A stretch of DNA of 64,000 bases. Origin: Microvirga brassicacearum (GTDB taxonomy: Bacteria > Pseudomonadota > Alphaproteobacteria > Rhizobiales > Beijerinckiaceae). The DNA lies in assembly GCF_008757455.1 (NCBI RefSeq), contig NZ_VCMV01000079.1, positions 19,171 to 83,170 of the forward strand. The letters are read 5' to 3'. The notes under the pieces are model-generated. The model was not told where the DNA came from. It searched no databases and saw only the letters and a list, made by a program, of their open reading frames with translations. Position numbers and translations under genes: made by a program. Of this stretch, positions 1-9,346 are shown in pieces. The number at the start of each line of letters is the position of its first letter. Within the stretch, counting starts at the first letter, position 1.

Positions 1-60
1 AGCGCGCAACCTGGAGACCCCTTGGAATGGGCTCGACAGCCCGCCCAACGGTCAAGTGTA

Positions 61-255
61 CTATCCCCCGCCGATCTCTTCGATGACGATGCCGGTCCCG
101 CCGCAAATTGGGCAATCTGTCGATCCGATCTTGCCGGTGCCTTGGCACTCCCGACAAACATTTTCGCCCGCACCGGGTGTCCCCGGATCGGCCTGGTCTC
201 CAGGATGGAGCCTCGGCTTACCGGAACCAACGTTCTTCGGCCGTTTGTCATTCAT
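61..255 (-). CDS. Small DnaJ-type zinc-finger protein
   Basis: A 64-residue protein. Its C-terminal half contains two CxxCxGxG-like motifs, CRECQGTG and CPICGGTG, which resemble the zinc-binding repeats of DnaJ and of anti-TRAP-like proteins. The N-terminal half is Pro/Gly/Lys-rich and looks disordered. The chosen ATG has GGAG seven bases upstream; an in-frame extension to about 303 lacks such a site. There is no J-domain, so this is not DnaJ. Zinc binding is inferred from the four cysteines; the biological role is unknown. It is divergent from the peptidase operon that begins at 548, and 256-547 holds no convincing gene. Confidence 0.6.
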   Translation of the reverse strand: MNDKRPKNVGSGKPRLHPGDQADPGTPGAGENVCRECQGTGKIGSTDCPICGGTGIVIEEIGGG

Positions 256-547
256 GATCCCGCTCCAGCTACGTCCGTGATGACAACGCGGTCCAAAAAC
301 CATTGGTTGCCTGGGCTCGCTGGTCGTTCTCGTTCACGGCATCGGTGGACCTCTGCTGAGGTGGCATGAACTCGGTCATAGCCCGGATAACTATTCCAAC
401 CCGTCATACCCCAGAACGATTTCGCATTGGACATTCTCGCGGTGCGATCGAGACTGCCTCCATCGACGCGGGGGTAGTCGCCCCGCCGCGGATTTCGGTC
501 CGGGCTTTCTCCGATCGAGCATACGGTTCAGCGCGTGGGATGGTGAA

Positions 548-1498
548 GTGCAAGAAGCGGTTACAACAATACAGAAATTTCGCCTGCGCGTCAGCGACTT
601 GCATGAACTTCATGTCGAGGAACACGGAAATCCAAACGGAACTCCCATCGTGTTCCTCCATGGTGGGCCCGGAGGCGGAACGTCTCCCGCACAAATTCTG
701 AGCTTCGACCCCACCCGGTTCCGCATAATCTCGTTCGATCAGCGTGGCGCCGGCCGATCCACGCCAAGTGCGGAGATTGCCGAGAACACGACCTCCGCTC
801 TCATATCGGATCTCGAGGTCATCCGCGAAAGATTGCAGATCGAGCGCTGGTTCGTCGCCGGTGGATCATGGGGGAGTTGCCTCGCACTTGCCTACGGCGA
901 AGCGCATCCGGAGCGTTGCCTCGGTTTTCGTCTTCACGGAATTTTCCTGGCAGGTCCGGCGGACATCGACTGGTGGTTTCATGGCAGCCGAATGATCTTT
1001 CCCGATCACTGGGAGAGTTTTGCGTCGTTTATCCCCGCGAATGAGAGGCATGACCTTCTTTCGGCGTATTATCGGCGTCTCGTTTCGGACGACCCGGAAA
1101 CACGCCTTGCGGCCGCGATCTCGTTGCGAACGTTTTCAGCGACGACGCAGACGTTCCTGCCAGATCCTGATCACGTCAGTCGGTTGATCGAGCCGGCGGC
1201 GGCGCTCGCAGTGTCTCGCATCTTCACGCATTACTGCATGAACGGCGCATTTCTCGAACCCGATCAGCTGATCAAGAACATCGACTGCATTCGCCATCTG
1301 CCGTGCGAGATCGTCCAGGGGCGCTATGATACCGTGACGCCGATGGCATCGGCCTGGGCGCTTGCAAAAGCCTGGCCGGAGGCACGCTTCACCATCGTCA
1401 CCGAAGCCAATCATCAGTCCACACGCGGGCCGATGGCCGAAGCGCTCCGCGAGGCAGCTGATCGGCTCTCGTTCACCCTCGCAACTGCAGCCGCCTGA
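548..1498 (+). CDS. pip: Proline iminopeptidase (alpha/beta hydrolase, S33)
   Basis: A 316-residue alpha/beta hydrolase of the S33 family, which releases N-terminal proline from peptides. The oxyanion-hole motif HGGPGGG lies near residue 39. The nucleophile elbow GGSWGS places the catalytic Ser at 107, as in proline iminopeptidases. A late Asp in GRYDTVTP and a His in EANHQS complete a plausible triad. Length matches the family (about 310-320). It starts at GTG with a GGGA-like site upstream. It is the first gene of a same-strand series running to 12576, with the S9 peptidase starting nine bases after its stop. A cytoplasmic role in processing imported peptides is inferred from the ABC importer downstream. 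No signal peptide is visible. Confidence 0.85.
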   Translation: MQEAVTTIQKFRLRVSDLHELHVEEHGNPNGTPIVFLHGGPGGGTSPAQILSFDPTRFRIISFDQRGAGRSTPSAEIAENTTSALISDLEVIRERLQIERWFVAGGSWGSCLALAYGEAHPERCLGFRLHGIFLAGPADIDWWFHGSRMIFPDHWESFASFIPANERHDLLSAYYRRLVSDDPETRLAAAISLRTFSATTQTFLPDPDHVSRLIEPAAALAVSRIFTHYCMNGAFLEPDQLIKNIDCIRHLPCEIVQGRYDTVTPMASAWALAKAWPEARFTIVTEANHQSTRGPMAEALREAADRLSFTLATAAA

Positions 1499-1507
1499 GG
1501 AGATGAG

Positions 1508-3325
1508 ATGCTGGAGCGTCGACGCGGCATCGTTGCCACTGACATTGAACCCTACCTGGAGATCCGCAGCGCGAGATCCCCAGCCCTCTCGTTCGACGGC
1601 GCTCTTGTTGCTTATCTCAGCGACGAGAGTGGCTTCAACCAGATCTGGCTCAAGCCAGCGGCAGGTGGTTCTCCGTGGCGATTGAGCAATACGGCCGAAC
1701 CGATAGGCACGATCGCCTTCAATCCCAAAAGCCGCGATCTCATGTTCACAATGGATTGCGGCGGGGATGAGCGCCATCAGATCTGGTATGTGCCGGAGGC
1801 ATCGGGCATTCCGGTGCAGCTGACCGATGATCCGGATACTGTGCATGTCTGGGGCTGCTGGTCGCCGGACGGCAAGAGGATCGCGTTCGCCTCCAATGCC
1901 CGCGTCAAAGCCGACATGGACATCTATGTCACCGACATCGCAACGCAATCGACCCGTTGCGTCCTGCAAGGCAGCGGCTTTCGCGAAGCCGTCGGTTTCT
2001 CCATCGACGGCAATACCCTGATGGTGCGGGATTCCAGCCGCGCGATGAACGATCAGGATCTCTATCGCCTCGACCTTCAGACCGGGAAGACCGAGTTGAT
2101 CCTGCAGCGAGAAGGGAGGGCTCGTTACCTGGCGCCGAAGATGCTGAAGGACGGAAGCGGCTTCCTGGTGATCACCGACCGCAACCGCGAATTCCAAGGC
2201 ATTGCCTTTTATCGATTTTCCGACCGCTCGCTCACATTCCTCGCGACGCCGGAAGCACAGGACGTGGAGGCCATCGCGCTCTCGCCAGATCAGTCGAGAA
2301 TTGCCTATGTGGTCAATCGCGAAGGCTGGAACCGCATCGTGGTTCACGACCGTTCGACGGGGCTGGAGCGCACGTTGGAGGGCCATCCCGCGGGCGTGAT
2401 CGCGTCCCTCGTCTGGACGCCCGATAACCAGGCTATCCTGTTTTCGCTCGAAGGAGCTGCCACGCCCTCGGATCTTTGGCGTGTGGATCCGGCGACGAGT
2501 GCCTTCGAGCAAATTACGTCTTCATCGAAGGCGGGGGTGGATCTCTCCTCTTTCGTTGAGCCGCGTGTTGAGCGGGCCCGGAGCTTCGATGGGCTTCCCA
2601 TTCCGTTCCTGGTGTACGAGCCAACCCTTGCGGCTCCGCCGAAAGGCTATCCGGCCGTCATCATCATTCATGGCGGACCTGAGGCCCAGTGGACTCCCAC
2701 GTTCCGGCCAGACATTCAGTTCCTGCTTGGACAGGGCATTCTGGTGGTGGCTCCGAATGTGCGCGGCAGCACCGGATATGGCCGCACCTACCAGCACCTC
2801 GACGATCGTGAGCTGCGCATGGATAGCGTGGCGGATCTCAAGGCTGTGCGCCTCGCATTGGGTGCGCGGGACGACGTGGACGCCAATCGTATCGCCATCT
2901 TTGGCCGTTCCTATGGCGGGTTCATGGTGCTGTCGGCACTTACTGAATATCCTGAACTTTGGAAGCTCGGGGTCGAATTCTATGGGATCGCCAATTTCCT
3001 CACCCTCCTTCAAACGACGGGTCCGTGGCGCCGAAACCTGCGTGCCGCCGAATACGGAGATCCGGCCGAAATCAAAGCAGAACTCGAGCGCTTTTCGCCC
3101 ATCCATCGCATTGATCGCATCCGCGTCCCGCTGATGATCGCGCAAGGTCTGGACGATCCGCGCGTGCCGGCAAGCGAGAGCGAAATGGTCTATTCCTGCA
3201 TGCGAGGCCTCGGCCAGCAGGTCGACTATCACCGCATCCCGCACGAAGGACATGGTTTCGCCCGTATCGAGAATCGCCGCACCGTATTCGGAGCTCTGGC
3301 ACGGTTTCTCGAGCGGCATCTTTGA
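1508..3325 (+). CDS. S9 family prolyl oligopeptidase / acylaminoacyl-peptidase-like
   Basis: A 605-residue protein with an N-terminal beta-propeller (about residues 20-350; TolB/WD-like repeats such as SPDGKRIAFAS and SPDQSRIAYV) and a C-terminal alpha/beta-hydrolase domain. The nucleophile is Ser468 in GRSYGGF, the acid is about Asp550 in DDPRVP, and the His is about 582 in HEGHGF: the canonical S9 order. These enzymes cleave short peptides after proline or remove N-acyl amino acids; the propeller restricts entry to small substrates. The start has a strong GAGGAG ribosome site. It sits between an iminopeptidase and an M20 amidohydrolase, so sequential peptide breakdown is likely. Exact specificity (POP, DPP or acylaminoacyl peptidase) cannot be read from sequence alone. 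Confidence 0.88.
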   Translation: MLERRRGIVATDIEPYLEIRSARSPALSFDGALVAYLSDESGFNQIWLKPAAGGSPWRLSNTAEPIGTIAFNPKSRDLMFTMDCGGDERHQIWYVPEASGIPVQLTDDPDTVHVWGCWSPDGKRIAFASNARVKADMDIYVTDIATQSTRCVLQGSGFREAVGFSIDGNTLMVRDSSRAMNDQDLYRLDLQTGKTELILQREGRARYLAPKMLKDGSGFLVITDRNREFQGIAFYRFSDRSLTFLATPEAQDVEAIALSPDQSRIAYVVNREGWNRIVVHDRSTGLERTLEGHPAGVIASLVWTPDNQAILFSLEGAATPSDLWRVDPATSAFEQITSSSKAGVDLSSFVEPRVERARSFDGLPIPFLVYEPTLAAPPKGYPAVIIIHGGPEAQWTPTFRPDIQFLLGQGILVVAPNVRGSTGYGRTYQHLDDRELRMDSVADLKAVRLALGARDDVDANRIAIFGRSYGGFMVLSALTEYPELWKLGVEFYGIANFLTLLQTTGPWRRNLRAAEYGDPAEIKAELERFSPIHRIDRIRVPLMIAQGLDDPRVPASESEMVYSCMRGLGQQVDYHRIPHEGHGFARIENRRTVFGALARFLERHL

Positions 3326-3350
3326 GTGCGATTTTGATCAGGAGAACGAC

Positions 3351-4796
3351 GTGAAGAATTCGGGCCAAGTCTGGCAGTTGGTTGACTCGAAGAAGTCGAT
3401 ATTCGAAGCGTTGAGCGACCGCATCTGGGGCATGCCGGAGATCGCATACACCGAATATCGCTCGGTCGCCGAGCACACGGCGATGTTGCGGGCCGAAGGC
3501 TTCCGCGTAACAGAAAACGTCGCCGGTATTCCGACTGCCGTCATGGGTGAGTCAGGCGAGGGCGGCCCGGTCATCGCCATCCTTGGTGAATACGACGCGT
3601 TGCCCGGCCTGAGTCAGGAAGCCGGCGTAGCAGAGCACCGTCCTGTGCCCGGCATCGGCCACGGGCACGGCTGCGGTCACAACATGCTGGGTGCCGCCGC
3701 TTTGCTGGCTGCCACTGCAATCAAGGATTGGCTTGCTGAAAGCGGCCAGCAAGGCCGTGTTCGCTACTACGGTTGTCCTGCCGAGGAGGGTGGGGCGGCC
3801 AAGGCCTTCATGGTGCGTGCCGGAGCTTTCGACGATGTCGATGTCGCCATCTCATGGCACCCGGCTTCCTTCACCCGCGTGGATGAGGCGTTGTCGCTTG
3901 CAAATACCCGAATGGATTTCAAGTTTACCGGTCGCGCGTCCCACGCCGCCGCCGCGCCCCATCTCGGCCGAAGCGCGCTCGACGCTGTCGAGTTGATGAA
4001 TGTCGGGGTCAACTATCTCCGGGAGCATGTTCCCTCCGACAGCCGCATCCACTATGCGATGCTCGATTCCGGTGGGATTGCGCCAAACGTTGTTCAGGCG
4101 AACGCCAAGGTGCGTTATGCGATACGTTCTCGCGATCTAGCCGGCATGCTGGCGCTGAACGAGCGCGTGAAGAAGGTGGCCGAGGGCGCCGCACTCATGA
4201 CCGAGACAAAACTCGACATCAGCATTATGAGCGCGGTTTCCAACCTGCTCGGCAATACGCCGCTCGAAGAGGCGATGCAGGCGAACATGAACCATCTTGG
4301 GCCCGTGCTTTTCGACGATGCCGACCGTGCCTTCGCGGCTCAAATCCAAGCGACCTTAAGCGACGAGGACGTCGAGAACGATTATCTGCGGGTTGGCGTC
4401 GCCCCGAAACCCGACACTCCCCTCTGCGACTTCATCGTTCCGATGGATCTCAAGGGAGAACCGATGATCGGCTCGACCGACTTGGGCGATGTCAGTTGGG
4501 CGGTGCCGACCGTGCAGGCTCGCGTGGCGACCCATGCGATCGGCACCCCGGGTCATTCCTGGCAAATTACCGCACAAGGAAAAATGCCGACGGCCCACAA
4601 AGGCATGGTCTATGCCGCGAAAGCGATGGCCGGAACAGCGTTTGATGTCTTGTCCGACGGAACGCTGCTGGCGCGCGCAAAGCGCGATCACCATGAGCGT
4701 ACTGCGCGTACCCCCTATGTCTGCCCGATCCCATCCGACGTGCAGCCACCGCTTCAGCCCCGACCGCGGGAAATCGCCGATACGAACCAACGATAA
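3351..4796 (+). CDS. M20 family amidohydrolase (AbgB-like)
   Basis: A 481-residue M20 metallopeptidase/amidohydrolase most like the B subunit of p-aminobenzoyl-glutamate hydrolase. Metal-ligand motifs are visible: GEYDALPGL, GHGHGCGHN, the EEGG segment, and HAAAAPHLGRSALDA in the lid domain. Such enzymes hydrolyse amide bonds of N-acyl amino acids or peptides with a dinuclear Zn/Mn centre. The start is GTG, with AGGAG six bases upstream; a longer frame reaching into the S9 gene has no ribosome site. No signal peptide, so probably cytoplasmic. In context it would deacylate or split whatever the downstream importer delivers. No AbgA-like partner is present, so folate-catabolite use is only one possibility. 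Confidence 0.82.
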   Translation: MKNSGQVWQLVDSKKSIFEALSDRIWGMPEIAYTEYRSVAEHTAMLRAEGFRVTENVAGIPTAVMGESGEGGPVIAILGEYDALPGLSQEAGVAEHRPVPGIGHGHGCGHNMLGAAALLAATAIKDWLAESGQQGRVRYYGCPAEEGGAAKAFMVRAGAFDDVDVAISWHPASFTRVDEALSLANTRMDFKFTGRASHAAAAPHLGRSALDAVELMNVGVNYLREHVPSDSRIHYAMLDSGGIAPNVVQANAKVRYAIRSRDLAGMLALNERVKKVAEGAALMTETKLDISIMSAVSNLLGNTPLEEAMQANMNHLGPVLFDDADRAFAAQIQATLSDEDVENDYLRVGVAPKPDTPLCDFIVPMDLKGEPMIGSTDLGDVSWAVPTVQARVATHAIGTPGHSWQITAQGKMPTAHKGMVYAAKAMAGTAFDVLSDGTLLARAKRDHHERTARTPYVCPIPSDVQPPLQPRPREIADTNQR

Positions 4797-4848
4797 TCGG
4801 CAGCCACAACGGACCGCCGGATCCATAACAATGACAGAGAGAACAACC

Positions 4849-6471
4849 ATGCGCATGAACAGAATTTCCGCCCGCACCCACCGTCATCACCTCGCCGCGA
4901 CGGTGGGCGCTGCCGCGCTCACGCTGGCGCTCGACGTTTCAGCCGCGACCCCGCCATCCGGGCTCATCATGGCGTGGAACATCGATGCGATCAGTACGTT
5001 CGATCCCGCCCAGATCGGCGAGGTCGTGACGAACGAGATCATCCAGAATACGTGCGATCCCCTTGTGGATTTCGACACCGCTGACGAGACCAAGATCGTC
5101 CCTCGTCTCGCTAAGAGCTGGGACGTATCGGAGGATGGAAAGCAGATCACGTTTCATCTTCAGGAGGGGATGAAATTTCCGTCCGGAAATAAAGCGACGG
5201 CCGGCGATTTGGCTTGGTCATTGCAGCGCGTCGTAAAGCTCGGCCTCGGGAATGCGGCGACACTCACTGAGTACGGGTTCACCAAGGGCAATGTGGACCA
5301 GATGTTCACCGCGCCTGACGATGCGACGCTGGTGATGAAGCTCGACAAGCCCTATCCGGTTACTCTGATCCTTCAGGCGATAGCAGCGAACCGTGTCGCG
5401 GTGCTCATGGATCGTCAGACGATCATGAAGAACGAAGTCAATGGCGATCTGGGCAACAAATACCTTGCGACCCGGACGGAATGTGTCGGCCCCTACCGGC
5501 TGGCAAAGTGGAACGCCGGCGAGGCTGTAATCCTTCAGGCCAATGAGGATTACTGGGGGAAGAAGCCCGCGCTGAAACAAATTCTCATCCGCCACGTCGC
5601 CGAGGCGGGCACTCAGCGTCTCCTTCTTGAACAGGGCGACATCGATGTCGCACGAGACCTTACACCCGAGGACCTCGCGGATCTGGAGAAGCGCCCAGGC
5701 GTCACGATCGACAAGGTTCTCAAGCCGCAGCTGCTTTACTGGAACATCAACAACGCGGATCCGATCTTGTCGAACGAGAAGGTTCGCCTCGCGATGCGCT
5801 ACCTCATCGACTACGACGGACTGGCCAAAACCGTCATGGCCAATATCGGTGTTCCGCGTGCGAGCTTTGCGCAGATTGGCGCCGTCGGCGCATTGGACGA
5901 GAAGGAAGGTCAGCCTTTCAAGCTCGATTTGGAAAAGGCCAAGAAACTCCTGACAGAGGCTGGTTATCCCAACGGTTTCGAAGTGAGCCTTCTCATCGGC
6001 ACGCATTCTTACGTGTCTCCGCTGGCGCAGAGCGTTCAGGAAAACGCCGCGAAGATCGGCGTCAAGCTTAAGATCGAACGCATGTCCAACGCTCAGTTGT
6101 TCAGCCGTGTCCGTGGCCGCGAATATCAGACCACGATGCAGGGTTGGCAGACTGGCGTTCCGGATGCTCATGGGAATGCCTCGCGGCAGATCTACAACCC
6201 GGACAATCGGTTCGAGGCAAAGCAAACCATGTTTCCGAGCTGGCGTGCTGCATATTTCTCGGAAGATGCGAACAAGAAGGTCGATGACGCCCTGTTCGAG
6301 AAGGATCCGGCGAAGCGTGTGCAGCTCTACCAGGCCTTGCAGCGCGAGATGATGGAAAAAGGCCCTCAGGCCTACATGTTCCAGATCTACAATGTTGCGG
6401 GCGTTCGCAATACGCTGAAGGGCTGGACGTGGAATGGCTTCCGCACATACTACGACATGACCTCCAAGTAG
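4849..6471 (+). CDS. ABC transporter substrate-binding protein, family 5 (peptide type)
   Basis: A 540-residue extracytoplasmic solute-binding protein of family 5 (DppA/OppA-like). An N-terminal signal sequence with a basic start, a hydrophobic stretch around residues 17-30 and an Ala-rich cleavage region is followed by the typical SBP_bac_5 fold, seen in IDAISTFDPAQIG near the N-terminus, WDVSEDGKQITFHL, and LLYWNINNADP. Family 5 proteins bind di- or oligopeptides, nickel or opines; here the flanking peptidases favour peptides. The ATG at 4849 follows an AGAGAG site. The permease gene begins 11 bases after the stop. Ligand identity is not readable from sequence. Confidence 0.87.
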   Translation: MRMNRISARTHRHHLAATVGAAALTLALDVSAATPPSGLIMAWNIDAISTFDPAQIGEVVTNEIIQNTCDPLVDFDTADETKIVPRLAKSWDVSEDGKQITFHLQEGMKFPSGNKATAGDLAWSLQRVVKLGLGNAATLTEYGFTKGNVDQMFTAPDDATLVMKLDKPYPVTLILQAIAANRVAVLMDRQTIMKNEVNGDLGNKYLATRTECVGPYRLAKWNAGEAVILQANEDYWGKKPALKQILIRHVAEAGTQRLLLEQGDIDVARDLTPEDLADLEKRPGVTIDKVLKPQLLYWNINNADPILSNEKVRLAMRYLIDYDGLAKTVMANIGVPRASFAQIGAVGALDEKEGQPFKLDLEKAKKLLTEAGYPNGFEVSLLIGTHSYVSPLAQSVQENAAKIGVKLKIERMSNAQLFSRVRGREYQTTMQGWQTGVPDAHGNASRQIYNPDNRFEAKQTMFPSWRAAYFSEDANKKVDDALFEKDPAKRVQLYQALQREMMEKGPQAYMFQIYNVAGVRNTLKGWTWNGFRTYYDMTSK

Positions 6472-6481
6472 GGCCGGGGAG

Positions 6482-7552
6482 ATGACCAGCCTTGTTGTGG
6501 CCCGCGCTCGGCTTGCCCGGACGAAACGGCAGAATGGCGTTCTGCGTTTTGCAGCCTCCGTCGGCCGAACTACTGTGTCGATCGCCGCAACCTTGCTCGG
6601 TCTCGTGACGCTTACCTTCTTCATCGGGCGGCTTCTGCCGCTCGATCCCGTGATCGCGATCCTGGGGGACAACGTCTCCCAGGAAGCTTACGACACGATG
6701 TATCGCAAACTGGGTCTCGACCAGCCGCTGATCGTCCAGTACGGCCTCTATCTCAAGAACGCATTGAGCTTCGATTTCGGCGACGCGCTGACCTCCGGCC
6801 GACCGGTTCTTGAAGACATCGCACGCGTGTTTCCGGCCACCATCGAGCTGGCGACGGTTGCTGTCGTGATCGGTACGGGCATCGGAATTCCCATGGGCGT
6901 TCTGTCCGCCATGTATCGCGACTCGTTGATCGACCATGTGGTCCGCATGATTGGGCTTATCGGCTATTCCACGCCCAATTTCTGGCTCGGACTTATGGGG
7001 CTCACCGTCTTCTATGCCAGCCTTGGTTGGGTAAGCGGGCCGGGGCGTGTCGACTTCGCCTATGAGTTCACCATCGAGCCTGGAACCGGATTCCTGCTCA
7101 TCGACACCGCGCTGCAAGGTCAATGGGAAGCATTCCGCAACGTGGTCAGCCACATCGTGCTCCCTGCATCCATCCTTTCCTTCGGTGCGCTCGCCTATAT
7201 CAGCCGGATGACGCGCAGTTTCATGATCGAACAGCTGGGTCAGGAGTATGTGATAACGGCTCGCGTGAAGGGAATGTCGTGGGCGCGCACGGTATGGGTC
7301 CACGCGTTCCGCAACGTGGCTGTTCAGGTCGTGACCGTTGTTGCTCTTTCCTACGCGTTCCTTCTGGAAGGTGCCGTGCTGACGGAAACGGTCTTTGCCT
7401 GGCCGGGATTTGGCCGCTATCTCACCAACGCTCTGCTGGCGGGCGACATGAACGCGGTCGTGGGATGCACGCTCCTGATCGGCATCATCTTTGTCGCGAT
7501 CAATCTTCTGACTGATCTCCTCTACCGCATCTTCGATCCCCGAACCCGATAG
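6482..7552 (+). CDS. Peptide-type ABC transporter permease (DppB-like)
   Basis: A 356-residue inner-membrane permease of the DppB/OppB/GsiC type. Its first membrane helix is followed by the characteristic periplasmic segment PLDPVIAILGDN; conserved LGLDQPLIVQYG and the cytoplasmic EAA-like loop (EYVITARVKGMS) that contacts the ATPase are visible. About six transmembrane segments. It has a longer N-terminal extension than typical DppB, about 30 hydrophilic residues. It lies between the binding protein and DppC-like genes with gaps of 10 and 8 bases, so it is co-transcribed. Forms the heterodimeric channel with the next gene product. Confidence 0.88.
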   Translation: MTSLVVARARLARTKRQNGVLRFAASVGRTTVSIAATLLGLVTLTFFIGRLLPLDPVIAILGDNVSQEAYDTMYRKLGLDQPLIVQYGLYLKNALSFDFGDALTSGRPVLEDIARVFPATIELATVAVVIGTGIGIPMGVLSAMYRDSLIDHVVRMIGLIGYSTPNFWLGLMGLTVFYASLGWVSGPGRVDFAYEFTIEPGTGFLLIDTALQGQWEAFRNVVSHIVLPASILSFGALAYISRMTRSFMIEQLGQEYVITARVKGMSWARTVWVHAFRNVAVQVVTVVALSYAFLLEGAVLTETVFAWPGFGRYLTNALLAGDMNAVVGCTLLIGIIFVAINLLTDLLYRIFDPRTR

Positions 7553-7560
7553 AGGCCGAC

Positions 7561-8487
7561 ATGAGCATTCACCTCACCGCCGCGCCTCGCGCAGGAAGTC
7601 TGAAGACATGGCTCGCGGCGCCGGTTCCTGCTTCCCGCCTGCAGGCGCGTGCCCAACAGATATGGCGGGCCATCTGGCGGTTGCGGTCCAACACGTCGGC
7701 GCTGTTCGGATTTGCCATCATCCTCCTGCTTCTACTCATGGCTATCTTCGCGCCGTTGATCGCCACACATGACATTTATGCGCAGGATCTCAGCGCCCGG
7801 CTTCAGCCCCCGTCGCGCGCGCATTTCTTTGGGACAGACGAGCTCGGCCGCGACATCTTCAGCCGCATCGTCTTCGGCGCGCGCATCACGCTCTATATTG
7901 CGATTCTCACAGCGGCGATTGCGGCGCCCGTGGGGTTGATCGTGGGGACCACGGCTGGATACCTCGGTGGTTGGGTCGACATCGTCCTCATGCGCATCGT
8001 GGACGTGTTCCTGGCATTCCCGAGCCTCGTTCTTGCCCTTGCTTTCGTGGCGGCGCTCGGCCCCGGTATCGAAAACTCGGTCATCGCGATCTCGCTTGCG
8101 TCGTGGCCGCCCATCGCCAGGCTCGCACGGGCGGAAACCCTCACGATCCGCAAATCGGATTATGTCGCCGCAGCCCGTCTTCAAGGGGCATCTTCGTGGC
8201 AGATCATCCGGTCGGACATCGTGCCGATGTGCATCCCCTCGGTCGTCGTCCGCATAACGCTGAATATGGCTGCCATCATTCTCACAGCAGCAGGCCTTGG
8301 CTTTCTTGGCCTAGGTGCGCAGCCGCCGAGTCCGGAATGGGGTGCCATGCTCTCCACAGGGCGCGAGTTCATGCTGACGAGCTGGTGGATCGCAGCAATT
8401 CCCGGTTGCTCGATTCTCCTCGCCAGTCTTGCCTTCAACCTTTTTGGCGACGGACTGCGAGATATATTGGACCCGCGCCATGGATAG
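7561..8487 (+). CDS. Peptide-type ABC transporter permease (DppC-like)
   Basis: A 308-residue permease of the DppC/OppC type. An N-terminal cytoplasmic segment and first helix (near residues 55-75) precede the family motif HFFGTDELGRDIFSR, which is nearly invariant in DppC proteins. The EAA loop appears as SDYVAAARLQGAS, and LGFLGLGAQPPSPEWG is the usual C-terminal signature. Pairs with the DppB-like permease to form the translocation pathway. Its stop overlaps the start of the first ATPase gene by eight bases, indicating translational coupling. Confidence 0.9.
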   Translation: MSIHLTAAPRAGSLKTWLAAPVPASRLQARAQQIWRAIWRLRSNTSALFGFAIILLLLLMAIFAPLIATHDIYAQDLSARLQPPSRAHFFGTDELGRDIFSRIVFGARITLYIAILTAAIAAPVGLIVGTTAGYLGGWVDIVLMRIVDVFLAFPSLVLALAFVAALGPGIENSVIAISLASWPPIARLARAETLTIRKSDYVAAARLQGASSWQIIRSDIVPMCIPSVVVRITLNMAAIILTAAGLGFLGLGAQPPSPEWGAMLSTGREFMLTSWWIAAIPGCSILLASLAFNLFGDGLRDILDPRHG

Positions 8488-9346
8488 ACCGCTGATCGCC
8501 ATTGAGGATCTTCGCATCCGCTTTCCGGGGGCGCACCGAAGCAATGATGCGGTGCGGGGTATCTCCTTCACGATCGGGCGCGAGAAGGTCGGCATCGTGG
8601 GTGAATCTGGCTCCGGTAAATCGCTGACCGGGCGCGCGATCCTGAAATTGACGCCGAACTCCGCGCGGATCACGGCGCGGCGCATGGAGTTCGACGGGAT
8701 CGATCTTCTCTCGGCCTCTGAACGACAGATGAGGTCCATCCGAGGAAACCGGATCTCCATGATCTTGCAGGATCCGAAATTTTCACTCAACCCTCTCATG
8801 CGGGTCGGCAATCAGATTATCGAAGCCTATCGCCTGCACCATCGCGTGGACGTAGGGGAGGCCAAGCGGCGTGCCCTTGCCATGTTGGAAGCAGTCCATA
8901 TCCGTGAGCCCGAGCGGGTCTTTCGGCAGTTTCCGCATGAGGTCTCCGGAGGCATGGGGCAGCGCATCATGATCGCCATGATGCTGATCCCCGAGCCCGA
9001 TCTTATTATCGCCGACGAACCGACCTCCGCGCTCGACGTCACGGTGCGCCGACAGGTTCTGTCGATCCTTGACGAACTCCTGACACGCCGCGGCACGGGC
9101 CTGATGTTCATCAGCCACGATCTTAACCTCGTGGCCGACTTTTGCGACCGCGTACTCGTCATGTACGCGGGAAGGATCATGGAGGATATCCCCGCTCGCG
9201 ATCTGCACAAGGCTCAACATCCTTATACGCGGGCGCTGCTCGACAGCCTCCCGCGCCTCGATCATCCGGTCGATGAATTGAAAATCCCGTCGCGGGACCC
9301 GGCATGGTTGCTCGAGGATACGGCAGATGAGGGAGCCGTCGCATGA
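8480..9346 (+). CDS. Peptide ABC transporter ATP-binding protein (DppD-like)
   Basis: A 288-residue ATPase. Walker A GESGSGKS lies near residue 44, the ABC signature VSGGMGQR near 155, Walker B LIIADEPTSALD follows, and the switch His is in ISHDLNLV. The C-terminal region is the short oligopeptide-transporter extension (YTRALLDSLPRLDHP). Energises the importer from the cytoplasmic face together with the next gene product. The chosen ATG lies inside the end of the DppC gene; an extension further upstream would only read through that gene. The end overlaps the next start by four bases (ATGA). Confidence 0.9.
   Translation: MDRPLIAIEDLRIRFPGAHRSNDAVRGISFTIGREKVGIVGESGSGKSLTGRAILKLTPNSARITARRMEFDGIDLLSASERQMRSIRGNRISMILQDPKFSLNPLMRVGNQIIEAYRLHHRVDVGEAKRRALAMLEAVHIREPERVFRQFPHEVSGGMGQRIMIAMMLIPEPDLIIADEPTSALDVTVRRQVLSILDELLTRRGTGLMFISHDLNLVADFCDRVLVMYAGRIMEDIPARDLHKAQHPYTRALLDSLPRLDHPVDELKIPSRDPAWLLEDTADEGAVA

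Noticed and set aside
1136..2512. 458-codon open frame on the minus strand
   Set aside because: Antisense to the iminopeptidase and S9 peptidase genes, no ribosome site, low-information composition.
5218..6672. 484-codon open frame on the minus strand
   Set aside because: Antisense to the ABC binding protein and the start of the permease gene; a GC-bias shadow.
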